Positions 42,628 to 52,381 of a stretch of DNA of 64,000 bases are shown here, piece by piece. The translations under genes were made by a program, and so were the position numbers. The stretch covers positions 4,451,168 to 4,515,167 of the forward strand of contig NZ_CP009528.1 of the NCBI RefSeq assembly GCF_000970025.1, given 5' to 3'. Each line of letters begins with the position of its first letter. Position 1 is the stretch's first letter. The notes below the pieces were generated by a model, which had not been told where the DNA came from, ran no database searches, and worked only from the letters and a program-made list of their open reading frames with translations. Source of the DNA: Methanosarcina barkeri MS. Lineage in GTDB: Archaea; Halobacteriota; Methanosarcinia; Methanosarcinales; Methanosarcinaceae.

Positions 42628-43875
42628 TCAAACTCCAGTACTGTACCTGAGAATTGCAGCAATGCCTCCGAAAGCATTCATAAGTTGCGAGCCTTCATCA
42701 AAGTCTGTAGACACAAAAACGACCTTTGCATTGCTTCTGTCAGCAAGGGCTGAGAGCTCGTCAACAATATCGGTAACATCCGTGACTTCAAGGGAAGCTC
42801 CACAGTTTGGACAATTCCCGGCTGTAGGTGCAGATTCCCCGGGTTTCCAGCGCCGTGTCCACTTATTTTCATATCCGCAAACACTGCACTTTGTGGTTAC
42901 CCTTTCTGCCCGCAGATCTTCGGAAAGCAGAAGCACATCCACTGCATTGATTTCAAGGTTTGCTCGTACCTGGGTTTCCCCATAGGCTACTTTACCCGAG
43001 TCGGAAATAAGTTCTTTGAAGAAGGCCCTGACAGCGTTCTTCTGCCCCATTAGCTCAAGATCCTGAAGCTTATCTGCGGCAGCATTCACAAGTTCCGAAA
43101 GCCCTGATTCATCAGTGTAAGCCGTATCAAAGAGCCCAAGGATCTTTCTCATAAGCTCGTGGTGCAGAAACTCCCCGGCGTAGAACTCTTCCTTCGTAGG
43201 AGAAGGGCCTCCTATCAGGATACCTTTAAGATCTTTAGGTTCAACAGCGAGGAAAATATCATCTGCGGCGTCTCCTATCCTCTTATAGAACTCATGGATA
43301 GCAATTAACCTGAGCTGCTGGAAACGATGAGAACTCTGACCACCTTTCCTCTGTTTACCCGGAACCGTTGAGGTAAGGTTGCGGAAAGCCTCGATTCGCT
43401 TGCCGACAAGAAGCCCTACTGTGGCTTCCCTGCGGTCAAGCACTAAAAGTCCAAAAGTGCCCTTATCCTTGAGCATATCCTCCAGAGGCTCAAGATAGAA
43501 AGAGGAGTCGCAATGATATTTATAGACAGTAATTGGTTCTGGAGGGACAATTACTTCGCTCTCCATGTTCGTCTTGTTAGCCCCGATATCTATGGCTCCT
43601 GTGAAATAAACGATTCCGTTTTCAGGAACCTTGTCAAGATATCTGAGCCTTGAAAGGAGAGATTCAATGGCCCCCTGGACATTAGTCCTGGTAAGTTTGG
43701 ACTTGATATTTGCAGCCTGTCCATGCTCGTCTTTCAACTGGTTTGTAACATCAAAAATCTGCTTGTCAGCAGGGATATAAAGAGAAATCAGTTCAGTACT
43801 CCTTCCCTTTTTATCCCTCAGGCTCTCAAGCTTCTTTTTAAATTCGTACTTTTCGTGTGCAGATTGTTCAGTCAT
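42628..43875 (-). CDS. prf1: Peptide chain release factor aRF1
   Basis: The factor recognises stop codons and releases the peptide in archaea. The 415 aa protein has the NIKS codon-recognition motif (AANIKSKLTR), the catalytic GGQ loop (RKGGQSSHRF), and the C-terminal eRF1 domain 3 with a zinc finger-like pair CSVCGYENKW / CPNCGASL. The length is typical. In Methanosarcina aRF1 must coexist with UAG decoding as pyrrolysine; nothing unusual is seen in the N-terminal domain. Confidence 0.96.
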   Translation of the reverse strand: MTEQSAHEKYEFKKKLESLRDKKGRSTELISLYIPADKQIFDVTNQLKDEHGQAANIKSKLTRTNVQGAIESLLSRLRYLDKVPENGIVYFTGAIDIGANKTNMESEVIVPPEPITVYKYHCDSSFYLEPLEDMLKDKGTFGLLVLDRREATVGLLVGKRIEAFRNLTSTVPGKQRKGGQSSHRFQQLRLIAIHEFYKRIGDAADDIFLAVEPKDLKGILIGGPSPTKEEFYAGEFLHHELMRKILGLFDTAYTDESGLSELVNAAADKLQDLELMGQKNAVRAFFKELISDSGKVAYGETQVRANLEINAVDVLLLSEDLRAERVTTKCSVCGYENKWTRRWKPGESAPTAGNCPNCGASLEVTDVTDIVDELSALADRSNAKVVFVSTDFDEGSQLMNAFGGIAAILRYSTGV

Positions 43876-44799
43876 TTTAAATGTACCCCGTAAAGATAAT
43901 AGTAAAATTTTGGTATTTTGGCAAATTTGAGGTGAATTCTTTATTGAGTTTGAGATTGTCTTTTCGATTGAATTTGAGATTGTCTTTTCGATTGAGATTG
44001 ATAAATTTAAGGCAGATTAATCCGGACTATTAAATAAATTTGAGTTATGGAATTAGCTTAAACTGCTGAATTAACTTGAGCTATTAAGCGCGTCGAAATT
44101 TTCAATGAATTGGTTAGCCTTTTTGAAACTATCGAATTTGAAAACACATTTAAGAATTTCAATTTTATTATAAATGTGGTTTCTTGGTAATTTTTATCAT
44201 CCAGTTTATCGTTCGTTTAGCTTTTCGGTTAGTTTAACAAGGGTGACAGAGGATTTGATAATGACAAATTACACAGCGAGTCCCATCTCACCGAAAGCTG
44301 AATGTAAAAACCGATCTGAACACAAGAAACTGAGAGTAAGAGTACGCTGCCAGAAAAACCGACACTTCAAATCCGGGAAAGACACTCAGAAATTCCGGAA
44401 AAAGCCAGCTCCTTTGCTGCGTAAACTTTTCCTGTTTCGTGCTCTGTTGATATCACTAGATGTGAGACATAATTTTACTCAAACTGTGTATAACTATAAA
44501 ACTGGATAAATCCATGCTGGAATTATACCCCTAAATGAAACCTGAGTTTATATTTGTTTCTATCCCCACACATATATTATATATTTATGAATACATAAAA
44601 GTTTTTCTATGTATTCACATTTGATATACTGGTACTAAAGATAAAAAACTTGAATTTAATCAAGGCAGAAAACTTTTTGACAGGAAAGGTTCTCCCGTTA
44701 ACAGGGATTTTTTTCTTGTTGACAAGAAACTTTTCCCTTTAACAGGAGATTTTTCCCTTTAACAAGAAATTTTTTCATTTAACAGGGGATTTTTTCCCT
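43876..44799. other. Long intergenic region between aRF1 and taw1
   Basis: About 920 bases. A 24-bp duplication occurs at 43946-43993 (GAGTTTGAGATTGTCTTTTC type). A reading frame at 44261-44509 could give a basic 82 aa peptide behind AGAGGAT, but has no family features. The right end is an array of 20-22-bp repeats, listed separately. Confidence 0.4.
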
Positions 44800-44840
44800 T
44801 TAACAGGAGATTTTTTTCCCATTGACAGGAGACTTTCTCC
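44679..44840. repeat. 20-22-bp imperfect tandem repeat, about 8 copies, running into taw1
   Basis: Eight units contain AACAGGAGATTTTTYCCYTT or variants (ACAAGAAA, ACAGGGGA), starting about every 20-22 bases from 44679 to 44824. The last two units lie within the taw1 coding sequence and encode its final residues. Confidence 0.8.
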
Positions 44841-45837
44841 CGTCCTTTGATAACAGGACTACCCTGCTGATTTCAGATTCATCTGCGACTTCATATCCAA
44901 GATGTTTTGCAAGTTCCTGTGAGAACTCGAGGACCTCCTCATGTGTAGGCATTGCAGAGCGATCAAGCCTGAGTCGTGAGAAACCCAGATGCATATACGC
45001 TTTTATCTCCACAAAATCAGGGGAGGCTTTTTCCATTAGCCTGGCATAAGCCTCAGGTTTGAACAGGTTTTCACCTTTCACAAGGGTGGTTCGGATGACT
45101 GTCCTTGATTTTTTCTGCTTCATCAGGGACAAAGATTCATTAATCTTTTCCCAGAGGGCAGGCGACCTGGGCTGACAGACTTTCAGGTAAGTCTCAAGAT
45201 CCGGAGCATCGAGACTCATATAAAGCTGGGAAGGAGAAACCTTTGCAAACATCTCGGGAACTGTACCGTTTGTGACAAGAAAAGTCGTAAAACCTCTTTT
45301 TTCGTACTCCTTGATAAGTTCAGGGAGATAAGGATAAAAGGTCGGTTCTCCAGATAAAGAGATTGCAACATTGTTAGGCTCGTTGCCCTCAAGCCATCGT
45401 TCCTTAAGTGCATTTGGAGAACCCCCAAAACCAGTGATTAACTTACGCTGGCAGGCAATACTTTCTTCCACGATCTTCTCAGGTGAATCCCATTCCTCAG
45501 GCGCCGGGACAGGAACCTCAGTCGGACGCCAGCAGAAAAGACAGCGCTGGTTGCACATAAGTGTTGGAGTCATCTGAAGGCAACGGTGAGACTGAACTCC
45601 GTAAAATTTCGATTTATAGCAGAAGCCCTGACCATTCATAGCATGCCTTAGCCAGAGACAAGTCTTAACAGCTGAGTGGCGGCCTGCTAGAGCATAACCC
45701 TGCTTTTTCAGGAGAGTTTTAAAATCAGGGATGTCAAAAGGAAGCGAAGCAGTATCTTCCTTCCTGTTTTTGTTCTGAGCTTCAGGAAAATTTTCCCCAG
45801 CATTTTCCTTGTTTTCTTCCAGCGGCATTTTCCGCAT
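44800..45837 (-). CDS. taw1: tRNA 4-demethylwyosine synthase (Taw1/TYW1)
   Basis: This radical-SAM enzyme builds the tricyclic base of wyosine at G37 of tRNA-Phe from N1-methylguanosine and pyruvate. The 345 aa protein has the cluster motif CNQRCLFCWRP (C-x3-C-x2-C) and family blocks LMQKKSRTVIRTTLVKG, AISLSGEPTFYPYLPELI, FLVTNGT, SLDAPDLETYLKV and FVEIKAYMHLGFSRLRL. The last about ten residues (SPVNGKKISC) are encoded by units of the adjacent tandem repeat, so the true C terminus may have been extended. The start at 45837 has no clear binding site; an ATG three codons later is possible. Confidence 0.94.
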   Translation of the reverse strand: MRKMPLEENKENAGENFPEAQNKNRKEDTASLPFDIPDFKTLLKKQGYALAGRHSAVKTCLWLRHAMNGQGFCYKSKFYGVQSHRCLQMTPTLMCNQRCLFCWRPTEVPVPAPEEWDSPEKIVEESIACQRKLITGFGGSPNALKERWLEGNEPNNVAISLSGEPTFYPYLPELIKEYEKRGFTTFLVTNGTVPEMFAKVSPSQLYMSLDAPDLETYLKVCQPRSPALWEKINESLSLMKQKKSRTVIRTTLVKGENLFKPEAYARLMEKASPDFVEIKAYMHLGFSRLRLDRSAMPTHEEVLEFSQELAKHLGYEVADESEISRVVLLSKDGRKSPVNGKKISC

Positions 45838-45974
45838 ATTAAATCTTTGTGGTATATATAAGGATCGGAAAATAATTTTGGAGAAGGCTTCAGGGATTCA
45901 GTGAAAATCCGGGGATCCAGTGAAAATTAAGTGATCAGTTAAAAGCAAGTGATCCAGTGAAAGTTTATAAAAGT

Positions 45975-48056
45975 TCAGTCAAAAGCAAGAATCTTTACGT
46001 CAAAATTCTCGAGATCCACAATCGGAACCCTAGCAGGGACAGGTACTAGATTTACACGCTTCTGGAACTCTGTTTGGCCCTGCCATGTTCCGGAATTGAC
46101 CAGAAGGACGTTCTTATAGCGTTGGACTCCCAGGGTATGGACGTGGCCTGTATGAATGATATCGGGCACAGGATCGATTATAAAATAGTCTTTTTTCTCA
46201 GGGGATATGGAAACTCTACTCCCATAGGTCGGAGCAAGATGTCTGCGTTTCAACATCTCAAGGACTGCCCCCGCAGGTTCCTGATACGAGACTCCTGGAA
46301 CAGTCGCCACAAGATCGTCAATCGACCTGCCGTGGTAGATAAGAAGGCGGACACCATCAAGTTCCAGAAAAGCAGGGTTACCAACAAAAACAATACTCTC
46401 AGGAAAATACGCCTGGATACTTTCCGGCAGAGCGGGTTGGGGTTCTGCCTGGCGAACAGCATCGTGATTGCCAGGACTTATGATTACACGAATACGCTCG
46501 GGAATTTCCCGGAAATATTCTGCAGCTTTTCTGTACTGTTCGTAGACATCCAGAATATCAAGTTCTAATTCCTGGTCAGGATAGATTCCTATCCCATCAA
46601 CAATATCTCCTGCGACAACAAGATAACGAACACTGGCTGCAAGTTCCCGCATATCCTCTGAATCCGATTCCCCTTTCAAAAAATCCAGGAAATCCAGCCA
46701 GGCATCTTCCATAAACTGGGAGCTGCCCACGTGGACATCCGAAATCAATACAGCTTTCCCATGGGTTCCGGTTCTGCGCTGGACACTATTTGGGACATCG
46801 GGTTGTATTAGCTTTGTTGCCAGCATGAGGCTCCCATCATTGGTTATCGAACCAGTTACCCCTATGACTTCATCCAGGAGAATTTTTGATGCAAGTTCAA
46901 AAAGCTCTTTATCGGAGTTACGAATAAGGACTGAAAAAGAACCTGTTGGGTCCTCCAGAGAAAGGATTTTATGACCGTTAGTTGTGCTGCTGATATCCGA
47001 AACCATACCTATAATCGAGATTTCCTCAGAGCCTCCATCTCCTCCTCTGCGGAAGTTTCTTCTTTTTAAGCTTTCGATAGGGCGTGCGTTGATTCTGCCC
47101 CGGATAATCTCCGAAAGCCTACTGTATCTATCCCTGAAATACTGCACAAATTGCATATATTCCCCGACACAGGTGGAGTGCCCTGTTATATCCGAAACTA
47201 CAGTCACAGGATTTTTGCCCGGGTAATGTTTGTACTCATCCCTGGAATCCAAAAATATCTCTCTCTCAGAAGAAGATGGTTCTGTCCTGAAACTCCTATT
47301 TGAAGGAAATGAGGAAAGAGAGTTATCCTGCCCGAAAAAAGAAGAGACTGACCTGTTTACATCCAGGGAGGAACGAGAAGAGAAAGTTTGAGGGGGTGCC
47401 TTCACCGAAGAAATGGAGTCTGAAACAAGATTGGAAGCCGAAGTTTCGTCAGATAAAATATTTTCTGATTGTATATCCAGAGTATCTGGAGTATTTGAAG
47501 CATCTGGAATATTTGAAGCATCTGGAGTATTTGAAGCATCTGGAGTATCTGGAGTATTTGAAGCATCTGGAGTATCTGGAGTATCTGGAGTATCTGGAGC
47601 TGGTTCATAAGCCTTATCCAGAACCATATCCTGAACTGAAGAATCAGGAACAGAGTCTTGAGATGATTTTATACTTGGGTCAGGAGCTGCAGTAATAGCA
47701 TCGGGCTCTGAGGAAAGAACAGATTCTGAAAGAGGATCGGGCACTAAAAAGGAATCAGGTTTGGAAGATGGGTTGCCTGATCTGGAAGAAAGCATTGAAG
47801 CCCCGGAAAGAATTTTCCTTTCCTCTGTAGAAGAGGCATGTATTTTATCTAAAGGCGACTCACCTGCTGAAAAAGCGGCAAAGCCTTCAAGATCTATGTC
47901 TTCGACACCTATGACAATAACAGAGTCATTTACAGTTAAAAGGACATATTTAAGCAGGTCTTCGGAAGAGTCACTGGAATAAATAAGTTCCACGGCTTCA
48001 GGGCTGATTTGATACTCTTTTTCCATAACAACCCTTATAATATCCTTTCTTTCCAT
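45975..48056 (-). CDS. polB: DNA polymerase II (PolD) small subunit DP1
   Basis: The exonuclease subunit of archaeal replicative polymerase D; 693 aa. The N-terminal helical domain (about 1-60) is followed by a long low-complexity linker with Pro-Asp-Thr/Ala-Ser-Asn repeats at about residues 152-193. An OB-fold (ISIIGMVSDISSTTNGH) follows, then the calcineurin-like phosphoesterase with metal-binding motifs LISDVHVGS, VAGDIVDGIG, SPGNHDAVR, YHGRS and HTGHVHTLG. The motifs are intact, so 3'-5' exonuclease activity is expected. The linker is longer than in compact DP1 proteins because of the minisatellite. AGGTTG lies before the ATG. Confidence 0.93.
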   Translation of the reverse strand: MERKDIIRVVMEKEYQISPEAVELIYSSDSSEDLLKYVLLTVNDSVIVIGVEDIDLEGFAAFSAGESPLDKIHASSTEERKILSGASMLSSRSGNPSSKPDSFLVPDPLSESVLSSEPDAITAAPDPSIKSSQDSVPDSSVQDMVLDKAYEPAPDTPDTPDTPDASNTPDTPDASNTPDASNIPDASNTPDTLDIQSENILSDETSASNLVSDSISSVKAPPQTFSSRSSLDVNRSVSSFFGQDNSLSSFPSNRSFRTEPSSSEREIFLDSRDEYKHYPGKNPVTVVSDITGHSTCVGEYMQFVQYFRDRYSRLSEIIRGRINARPIESLKRRNFRRGGDGGSEEISIIGMVSDISSTTNGHKILSLEDPTGSFSVLIRNSDKELFELASKILLDEVIGVTGSITNDGSLMLATKLIQPDVPNSVQRRTGTHGKAVLISDVHVGSSQFMEDAWLDFLDFLKGESDSEDMRELAASVRYLVVAGDIVDGIGIYPDQELELDILDVYEQYRKAAEYFREIPERIRVIISPGNHDAVRQAEPQPALPESIQAYFPESIVFVGNPAFLELDGVRLLIYHGRSIDDLVATVPGVSYQEPAGAVLEMLKRRHLAPTYGSRVSISPEKKDYFIIDPVPDIIHTGHVHTLGVQRYKNVLLVNSGTWQGQTEFQKRVNLVPVPARVPIVDLENFDVKILAFD
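47478..47600. repeat. Coding minisatellite in the DP1 linker
   Basis: Units of 9 and 18 bases (GGAGTATCT and GGAGTATTTGAAGCATCT on the plus strand) alternate in a run of about 120 bases. On the coding strand they give DTP, DAS and NTP/NIP triplets. All unit lengths are multiples of three, so copy-number changes keep the frame. Confidence 0.9.
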
Positions 48057-48451
48057 AATTGCAACCTGACCTTTCGAACTTACCTGAGCTCTTCCAAATC
48101 TTTCGTACCTGGTCTGGCACTATAATCGGTTTCACTCAAGACTTGCAGAGACCAGAGCAAAAGCCCTCTTAAAATATAAAAACTAATAAGATACTAAACT
48201 AATGTACTAAATTTAGGCTCCGTCACAGAATAAACCATGCAGACTTCCAATTGAACATTTTGATTTTCACTATCAAGACAGCCACTCAAAGTTACAATAA
48301 ATTATAAGTTGCATAAGTTATTTTATTGCTGGTACTTAATTTGTTACCATAAAGAAGAATTTATGAAACTTTTGTACGCTCGATAGAGTACTTATAGTTA
48401 TTAATTCCTATCTATTGTAGAATGAGTATTGGTTTCTATGTAAGGTAGGAT

Positions 48452-48553
48452 GAATCTGTTCATCGTTTATTAGAAAACAATGAGGGAATTTGTTCATTGT
48501 TTATTAAAAAACAATAAGTGAATCTGCTCATCGTTTATTAAGAAACAATAAAA
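48452..48553 (+). repeat. 34-bp tandem repeat, 3 copies
   Basis: Units begin at 48452, 48486 and 48520 with GAATYTGYTCATYGTTTATT and continue with ARAAAACAATRAG-type sequence. Each unit has internal dyad symmetry (TTGTTTATTAAAAAACAAT in the second), so the RNA could fold into three short hairpins. Confidence 0.85.
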
Positions 48554-48872
48554 GTCTTAGAATAAGCAATAAAAAACATTGAAAAACAGATAAATCAATA
48601 GAAAAAATTGGCTAAAAAAAGTCAATTGAAAACTAATATAAAGTAAAAACAAGTCTTCAGTAACCTACTGAGAAAGCGCAATAAACCAATTTTTGACTAA
48701 CTTATATAAGTCAGAAAAGTAGAATGTAGGGCTGAAATATTTTTGCAGCTGTATTATACTCTGAAAATCGTACTAAGTCCCTGGGTAATAATAAGTTTAG
48801 CCAAATAAGATTTAAGTTTAGCCAGATAGGATTTTGAGTAGGACAAAATCAGATGGAATATAACACAGCACC

Positions 48873-48960
48873 CTAGTGTCACGTCAACAGCAAGATGTCG
48901 TATAATATCGATTACAACTACGCAGAATCATTCAATCCTTAAGGATTTACGCGACACTAG
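48873..48960. repeat. Inverted-repeat-bounded 88-bp element
   Basis: CTAGTGTCACG at 48873-48883 and CGCGACACTAG at 48950-48960 are inverted repeats with one mismatch. Inside near the right end is the 14-bp palindrome AATCCTTAAGGATT (48934-48947). No target duplication is evident. It ends 38 bases before the signal peptidase ATG, so it may be a structured leader or a small remnant element. Confidence 0.45.
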
Positions 48961-48998
48961 CATCTATAAGGATAAAATCAAAAGAATAAAGGCTTAGC

Positions 48999-49556
48999 AT
49001 GAGCGAAATTAATAAGGAAAAAAGAGCCCAGGAACAGGAAAACCCCTGGGTTTCCCTTGGAAAAGACTTGCTGTCTGTTGTAGCTGTCGTGATCATTTTC
49101 ATGATTCTTTCCAAGCTGGCATTCGGACTCTGGACTCCTATGGTTGCGGTGGAGTCGGGGAGTATGGAACCGCATATGCAAATAGGAGATATTATCTTCA
49201 TCAAAAGCATCGATAAATCAAATATTACAACGTACGAAGAAGGAAAAAATACAGGCTATAAGTCTTTTGGAAATTATGGAAATGTGATTCTTTATCGCCA
49301 GTATGGAGAGGAAGGAGTAACTCCGATAATTCATAGGGCTATGTATAGAGTGGAAGCTGGAGAGCCGATGTGGAAAGGCGGTCCACCTGCCCCTTATTCC
49401 GGTTATATTACTAAGGGAGACAATGCTATAACCAACAGTCACTATGACCAGGAAGGACAGATAAGTTATAATATGCCTGTAAAAGATGAATGGATTATAG
49501 GTACTGCGCAGTACAGGATTCCTTATCTGGGATATGTAAGACTGATTTTCTCATGA
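48999..49556 (+). CDS. Signal peptidase I (archaeal/ER type)
   Basis: A membrane-bound Ser-His protease that removes signal peptides from Sec substrates. The 185 aa protein has one N-terminal helix (LLSVVAVVIIFMILSKLAF), the catalytic Ser in VESGSMEPHMQIGDII, and then VILYRQYGEEG. The catalytic His lies in TPIIHRAMYR, where bacterial enzymes have Lys, and the Asp region is in YITKGDNAITN. Full length for archaeal Sec11-like enzymes. The start follows AAAGGCTTAGC. Confidence 0.93.
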   Translation: MSEINKEKRAQEQENPWVSLGKDLLSVVAVVIIFMILSKLAFGLWTPMVAVESGSMEPHMQIGDIIFIKSIDKSNITTYEEGKNTGYKSFGNYGNVILYRQYGEEGVTPIIHRAMYRVEAGEPMWKGGPPAPYSGYITKGDNAITNSHYDQEGQISYNMPVKDEWIIGTAQYRIPYLGYVRLIFS

Positions 49557-50021
49557 ATCAGGTTTATATAACCCTCAACTTATCTTTTTAACCCCCTAAA
49601 TCAGTTTTCTTAATTAACTGGTTCAGGTATCCTGTTTCTTATTGCTTGAAGCTTCAGGTTTTTAGCTTGTGTTTTTCTCTTATTATTATTCTCTTATTAT
49701 TATATATTGCAATGATTATGTTTATAAATAATTATTCTATTTTTGTCAGAAAATTTCTCAAACTCCTAGTTACATGAGTTTTTGGGCTTCAGTGTATGAG
49801 AGAATTTTCAACTTACAGAAAATACCTGTGTCCCTTTTGAATCGTAAATATACAATGTTTTTCATAAATGATGATTAGCAGATTTAGACCTTCAACCTCG
49901 TGAGCATCAGGTCTCTATAAAATTATTTAAGATCAGTAACATCTAAAAAAGAGTCCCAAAACAGATAAATAAAAGAAAATAATGAAAAAAAATGAGAAAA
50001 AATTAAAAAACATTCGGAAAA
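49557..50021. other. Intergenic region upstream of dus
   Basis: 465 AT-rich bases. I see no gene, hairpin or repeat beyond short TTATTATT runs. Confidence 0.4.
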
Positions 50022-50993
50022 ATGAAACTTAATAAATTAAAAATCGGGAAGATCGAAACACCTGGAAACCTTCTTCTTGCGCCTATGGCAGATGTGACAA
50101 ATCTGGCTTTCAGGCTACTCTGCAGGCAGAATGGAGCTGACCTTACATATACTGAGATGATCAGCGCAGATGCCCTGCTCAACGAAAACCGAAAATCGCT
50201 CCTCAAAGGATTATCTTCACCTGAAGACCGACCTTTTGGAGTTCAGCTTGTAGGAAGTTCACCTGAAAAACTGAGGGAAGCTGCGCTCTTAATTGAAGAT
50301 GAGTACAGACCTGAACTAATCGACGTGAATATGGGCTGCCCTGCACAGCGCATTACTGGGACAGGGTGCGGCTCGGCTCTTCTCAGTTCCAAGAAACTCG
50401 TATATGAAATTATCTCTGAGCTGACCGATGTGCTGAAGACCCCTGTGACTGCAAAGATCCGCATTCTGAAACGGGATGAAAGAACCCTTGAGATTGCACG
50501 CCTGGTAGAAGAGGCTGGGGCTTCTGCCCTGACTGTACATGGCAGAAGGGCAGAGCAAATGTACTCCGGAAGTTCAGACCTCACAGCAATAAGAGCCATT
50601 AAACAGGAACTTTCCATTCCAGTAATTGCAAACGGTGATATAAGGGATGAGGAGTCTGCCGAAGTTGCCCTTGATTTTACAGGCTGTGACGGACTTATGA
50701 TCGGACGCGCAGCAATGGGAAATCCCTTTATCTTCAAAAGGATAAGGCATTACCTGGAAACCGGGGAAAAGCTGGAATTTGACAGGCAAGTTAGGCAATT
50801 GGAGGACTTTGAGAATTATATCGCCTTACTTGAAGAATACGACCTCCACACATCTACAAATCTAAGAATGCATGCTCACTGGTTTACAAAAGGGTTGCGC
50901 GGCTCGCGGCAGATTAGGGAAAAGATTAATAATCTGAAAGATGGAAAGGCGATAATTGAATTAATAAAGGATTTCCATAGGGAGAATTATTAA
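50022..50993 (+). CDS. dus: tRNA-dihydrouridine synthase
   Basis: A flavoenzyme that reduces uridine to dihydrouridine in tRNA; 323 aa. It has the TIM-barrel signatures LLAPMADVTNLAFRLLCR, YTEMISADALL and VDVNMGCPAQRITGTGCGSA-type sequence (INVNMGCPA equivalent DVNMGCPAQRITG with the active-site Cys region). LTVHGRRAEQMYSG, IANGDI and MIGRAAMGNPFIF also appear. The C-terminal helical domain (NYIALLEEYDLHTSTNLRMH) is complete. CGGAAAA precedes the ATG. It is a single gene. Confidence 0.94.
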   Translation: MKLNKLKIGKIETPGNLLLAPMADVTNLAFRLLCRQNGADLTYTEMISADALLNENRKSLLKGLSSPEDRPFGVQLVGSSPEKLREAALLIEDEYRPELIDVNMGCPAQRITGTGCGSALLSSKKLVYEIISELTDVLKTPVTAKIRILKRDERTLEIARLVEEAGASALTVHGRRAEQMYSGSSDLTAIRAIKQELSIPVIANGDIRDEESAEVALDFTGCDGLMIGRAAMGNPFIFKRIRHYLETGEKLEFDRQVRQLEDFENYIALLEEYDLHTSTNLRMHAHWFTKGLRGSRQIREKINNLKDGKAIIELIKDFHRENY

Positions 50994-51551
50994 AATACTA
51001 CACATTTTTTAAAAGATATTTGTTTACGGTTATTATGCAATAAAAACATGAATCGGCGACAGGTTAACCTGAAAATAACAAATATAATACATTTAAAAGA
51101 ATAAATATTGATTAGAAATATATATAAAGAATATATATCAATTCACCGAAAACCTAATAACATTCTACACTATTATCCATGAACTATCAGGCATAAAACA
51201 GTGTGAATCCAGAATTGAAAATAAATCTTTCAATATTAAATATAATAGTGATGTGAGACAGATCCAGGTTAACAATTTACTATCCAGGTTTTTGGATCCC
51301 TGACATGGATGTACATGTCACACTTATTATATTAGAGTAGTGCCTGACCAAGTAATAAATTCTGATTGTATCTGAGGAAGTAAATAAATTGGATAACATC
51401 AGGTTAATTCGTTTATTATTCGATTAATAGCAGTGTGCCAGACAGCTATTAAAACTTGCCAAACAGACTGCCGAGAACAGCAAGAATACAGAAAAATTTG
51501 AAAAACATTTGAAAAATAATAGATAAAATCTCATTAAAAAGGAGAATCCAG
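50994..51551. other. Intergenic region upstream of the por operon
   Basis: About 560 bases with strongly AT-rich TATA-like runs near 51118-51140 and a perfect inverted repeat at 51301-51320. GATCCAGGT/TATCCAGGT are repeated 27 bases apart near 51261-51292. Transcription of porCDAB should start here. Confidence 0.4.
51301..51320. promoter_or_regulatory. Inverted repeat upstream of porC
   Basis: TGACATG and CATGTCA pair perfectly across GATGTA. With a short loop and no T-run after it, it looks more like a protein-binding site or leader hairpin than a terminator. It is 230 bases before the porC ATG. Confidence 0.45.
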
Positions 51552-52100
51552 ATGAAGGAAATCAGAATACACGGTCGAGGAGGCCAGGGTTCTGTTACCG
51601 CGGCTGAAATGCTTTCCGTTGCAGCTTTTGAAGATGGAAAGTTCAGCCAGGCCTTCCCCGCTTTTGGGGTAGAGCGTAGAGGTGCCCCAGTTCAGGCATT
51701 CACAAGGATTAACAATAATCCTATCAGGCTCCGAAGTCAGGTCTACAACCCAGATTATGTTATTGTCCAGGATGCAACCCTGCTTGAAACTGTTGACATC
51801 GCAAGCGGGGTAAAGGATGACGGAATAATTATTGTTAACACCACCGAAAAACCGGAAAACCTGAAACTCAATACAAAAGCTAGGGTTATGACCGTGGACG
51901 CTACCAAGGTAGCAATGGACATTATAGGTGTTCCCATTGTAAATACTGTTCTCCTCGGAGCTTTTGCGGGTGCAACCGGAGAAATCAATGTTGAATCAAT
52001 TCAGCATGCAATAAGGGCTCGTTTTTCAGGAAAGGTAGGAGAAAAGAATGCAAATGCAATTCAGAAGGCCTACAATCTTATCAGGGGGGAAGAAGCGTGA
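51552..52100 (+). CDS. porC: Pyruvate:ferredoxin oxidoreductase, gamma subunit
   Basis: A subunit of the four-subunit enzyme that interconverts pyruvate and acetyl-CoA + CO2 with ferredoxin. The 182 aa protein starts [20 protein letters not shown] and has [19 protein letters not shown] and [13 protein letters not shown], the gamma-subunit hallmarks. AAGGAGAA lies before the ATG. Its stop overlaps the porD start (GTGA). It is first of a tight operon. Confidence 0.95.
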   Translation: MKEIRIHGRGGQGSVTAAEMLSVAAFEDGKFSQAFPAFGVERRGAPVQAFTRINNNPIRLRSQVYNPDYVIVQDATLLETVDIASGVKDDGIIIVNTTEKPENLKLNTKARVMTVDATKVAMDIIGVPIVNTVLLGAFAGATGEINVESIQHAIRARFSGKVGEKNANAIQKAYNLIRGEEA

Positions 52101-52381
52101 GTAATGGAGAAGAAGAATGTTTAAATATTTCACGCTGCAGAGTCTGTAAACCTGGTTCTACCCTTATAAACAAAACTGGCGGCTGGAGAAACTTCCGCCC
52201 TGTTTATATTTACGAAAAATGTACCAAATGCGGAATCTGCCATATTGTCTGCCCTGATATGTCTGTCAAACCCAGAGAAGACGGCTTTTTTGAATATGAT
52301 TATGACTACTGCAAAGGTTGCGGCATCTGTGCAAATGAGTGTCCTGCAGATGCAATTGAAATGATTCTGGAGGAGAAATAA
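52097..52381 (+). CDS. porD: Pyruvate:ferredoxin oxidoreductase, delta (ferredoxin) subunit
   Basis: 94 aa with two 4Fe-4S motifs, [13 protein letters not shown] and [13 protein letters not shown]. It carries electrons from the TPP site to ferredoxin. The start is a GTG at 52097 that overlaps the porC stop by four bases; the start of porA overlaps its own stop by one base. An N-terminal extension ([19 protein letters not shown]) contains two extra Cys residues. Confidence 0.95.
   Translation: MSNGEEECLNISRCRVCKPGSTLINKTGGWRNFRPVYIYEKCTKCGICHIVCPDMSVKPREDGFFEYDYDYCKGCGICANECPADAIEMILEEK

Larger units (their letters stand above)
48057..48998. other. Long intergenic region between DP1 and signal peptidase
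   Basis: About 940 bases with divergent promoters. It holds a 34-bp tandem repeat and a terminal-inverted-repeat pair, listed separately. No gene was supported. Confidence 0.4.

Noticed and set aside
44261-44509. 82 aa basic protein behind AGAGGAT
   Set aside because: No recognisable domain, poor hydrophobic pattern and an isolated position in a 920-base spacer; the evidence is too weak to call a gene.
47300-47695. Plus-strand frame of 131 codons with EYLEYLKHLE repeats
   Set aside because: It is the antisense shadow of the DP1 linker minisatellite.
48873-48960. Insertion sequence
   Set aside because: Only 88 bases, no transposase and no target duplication could be found; kept as an inverted-repeat element only.
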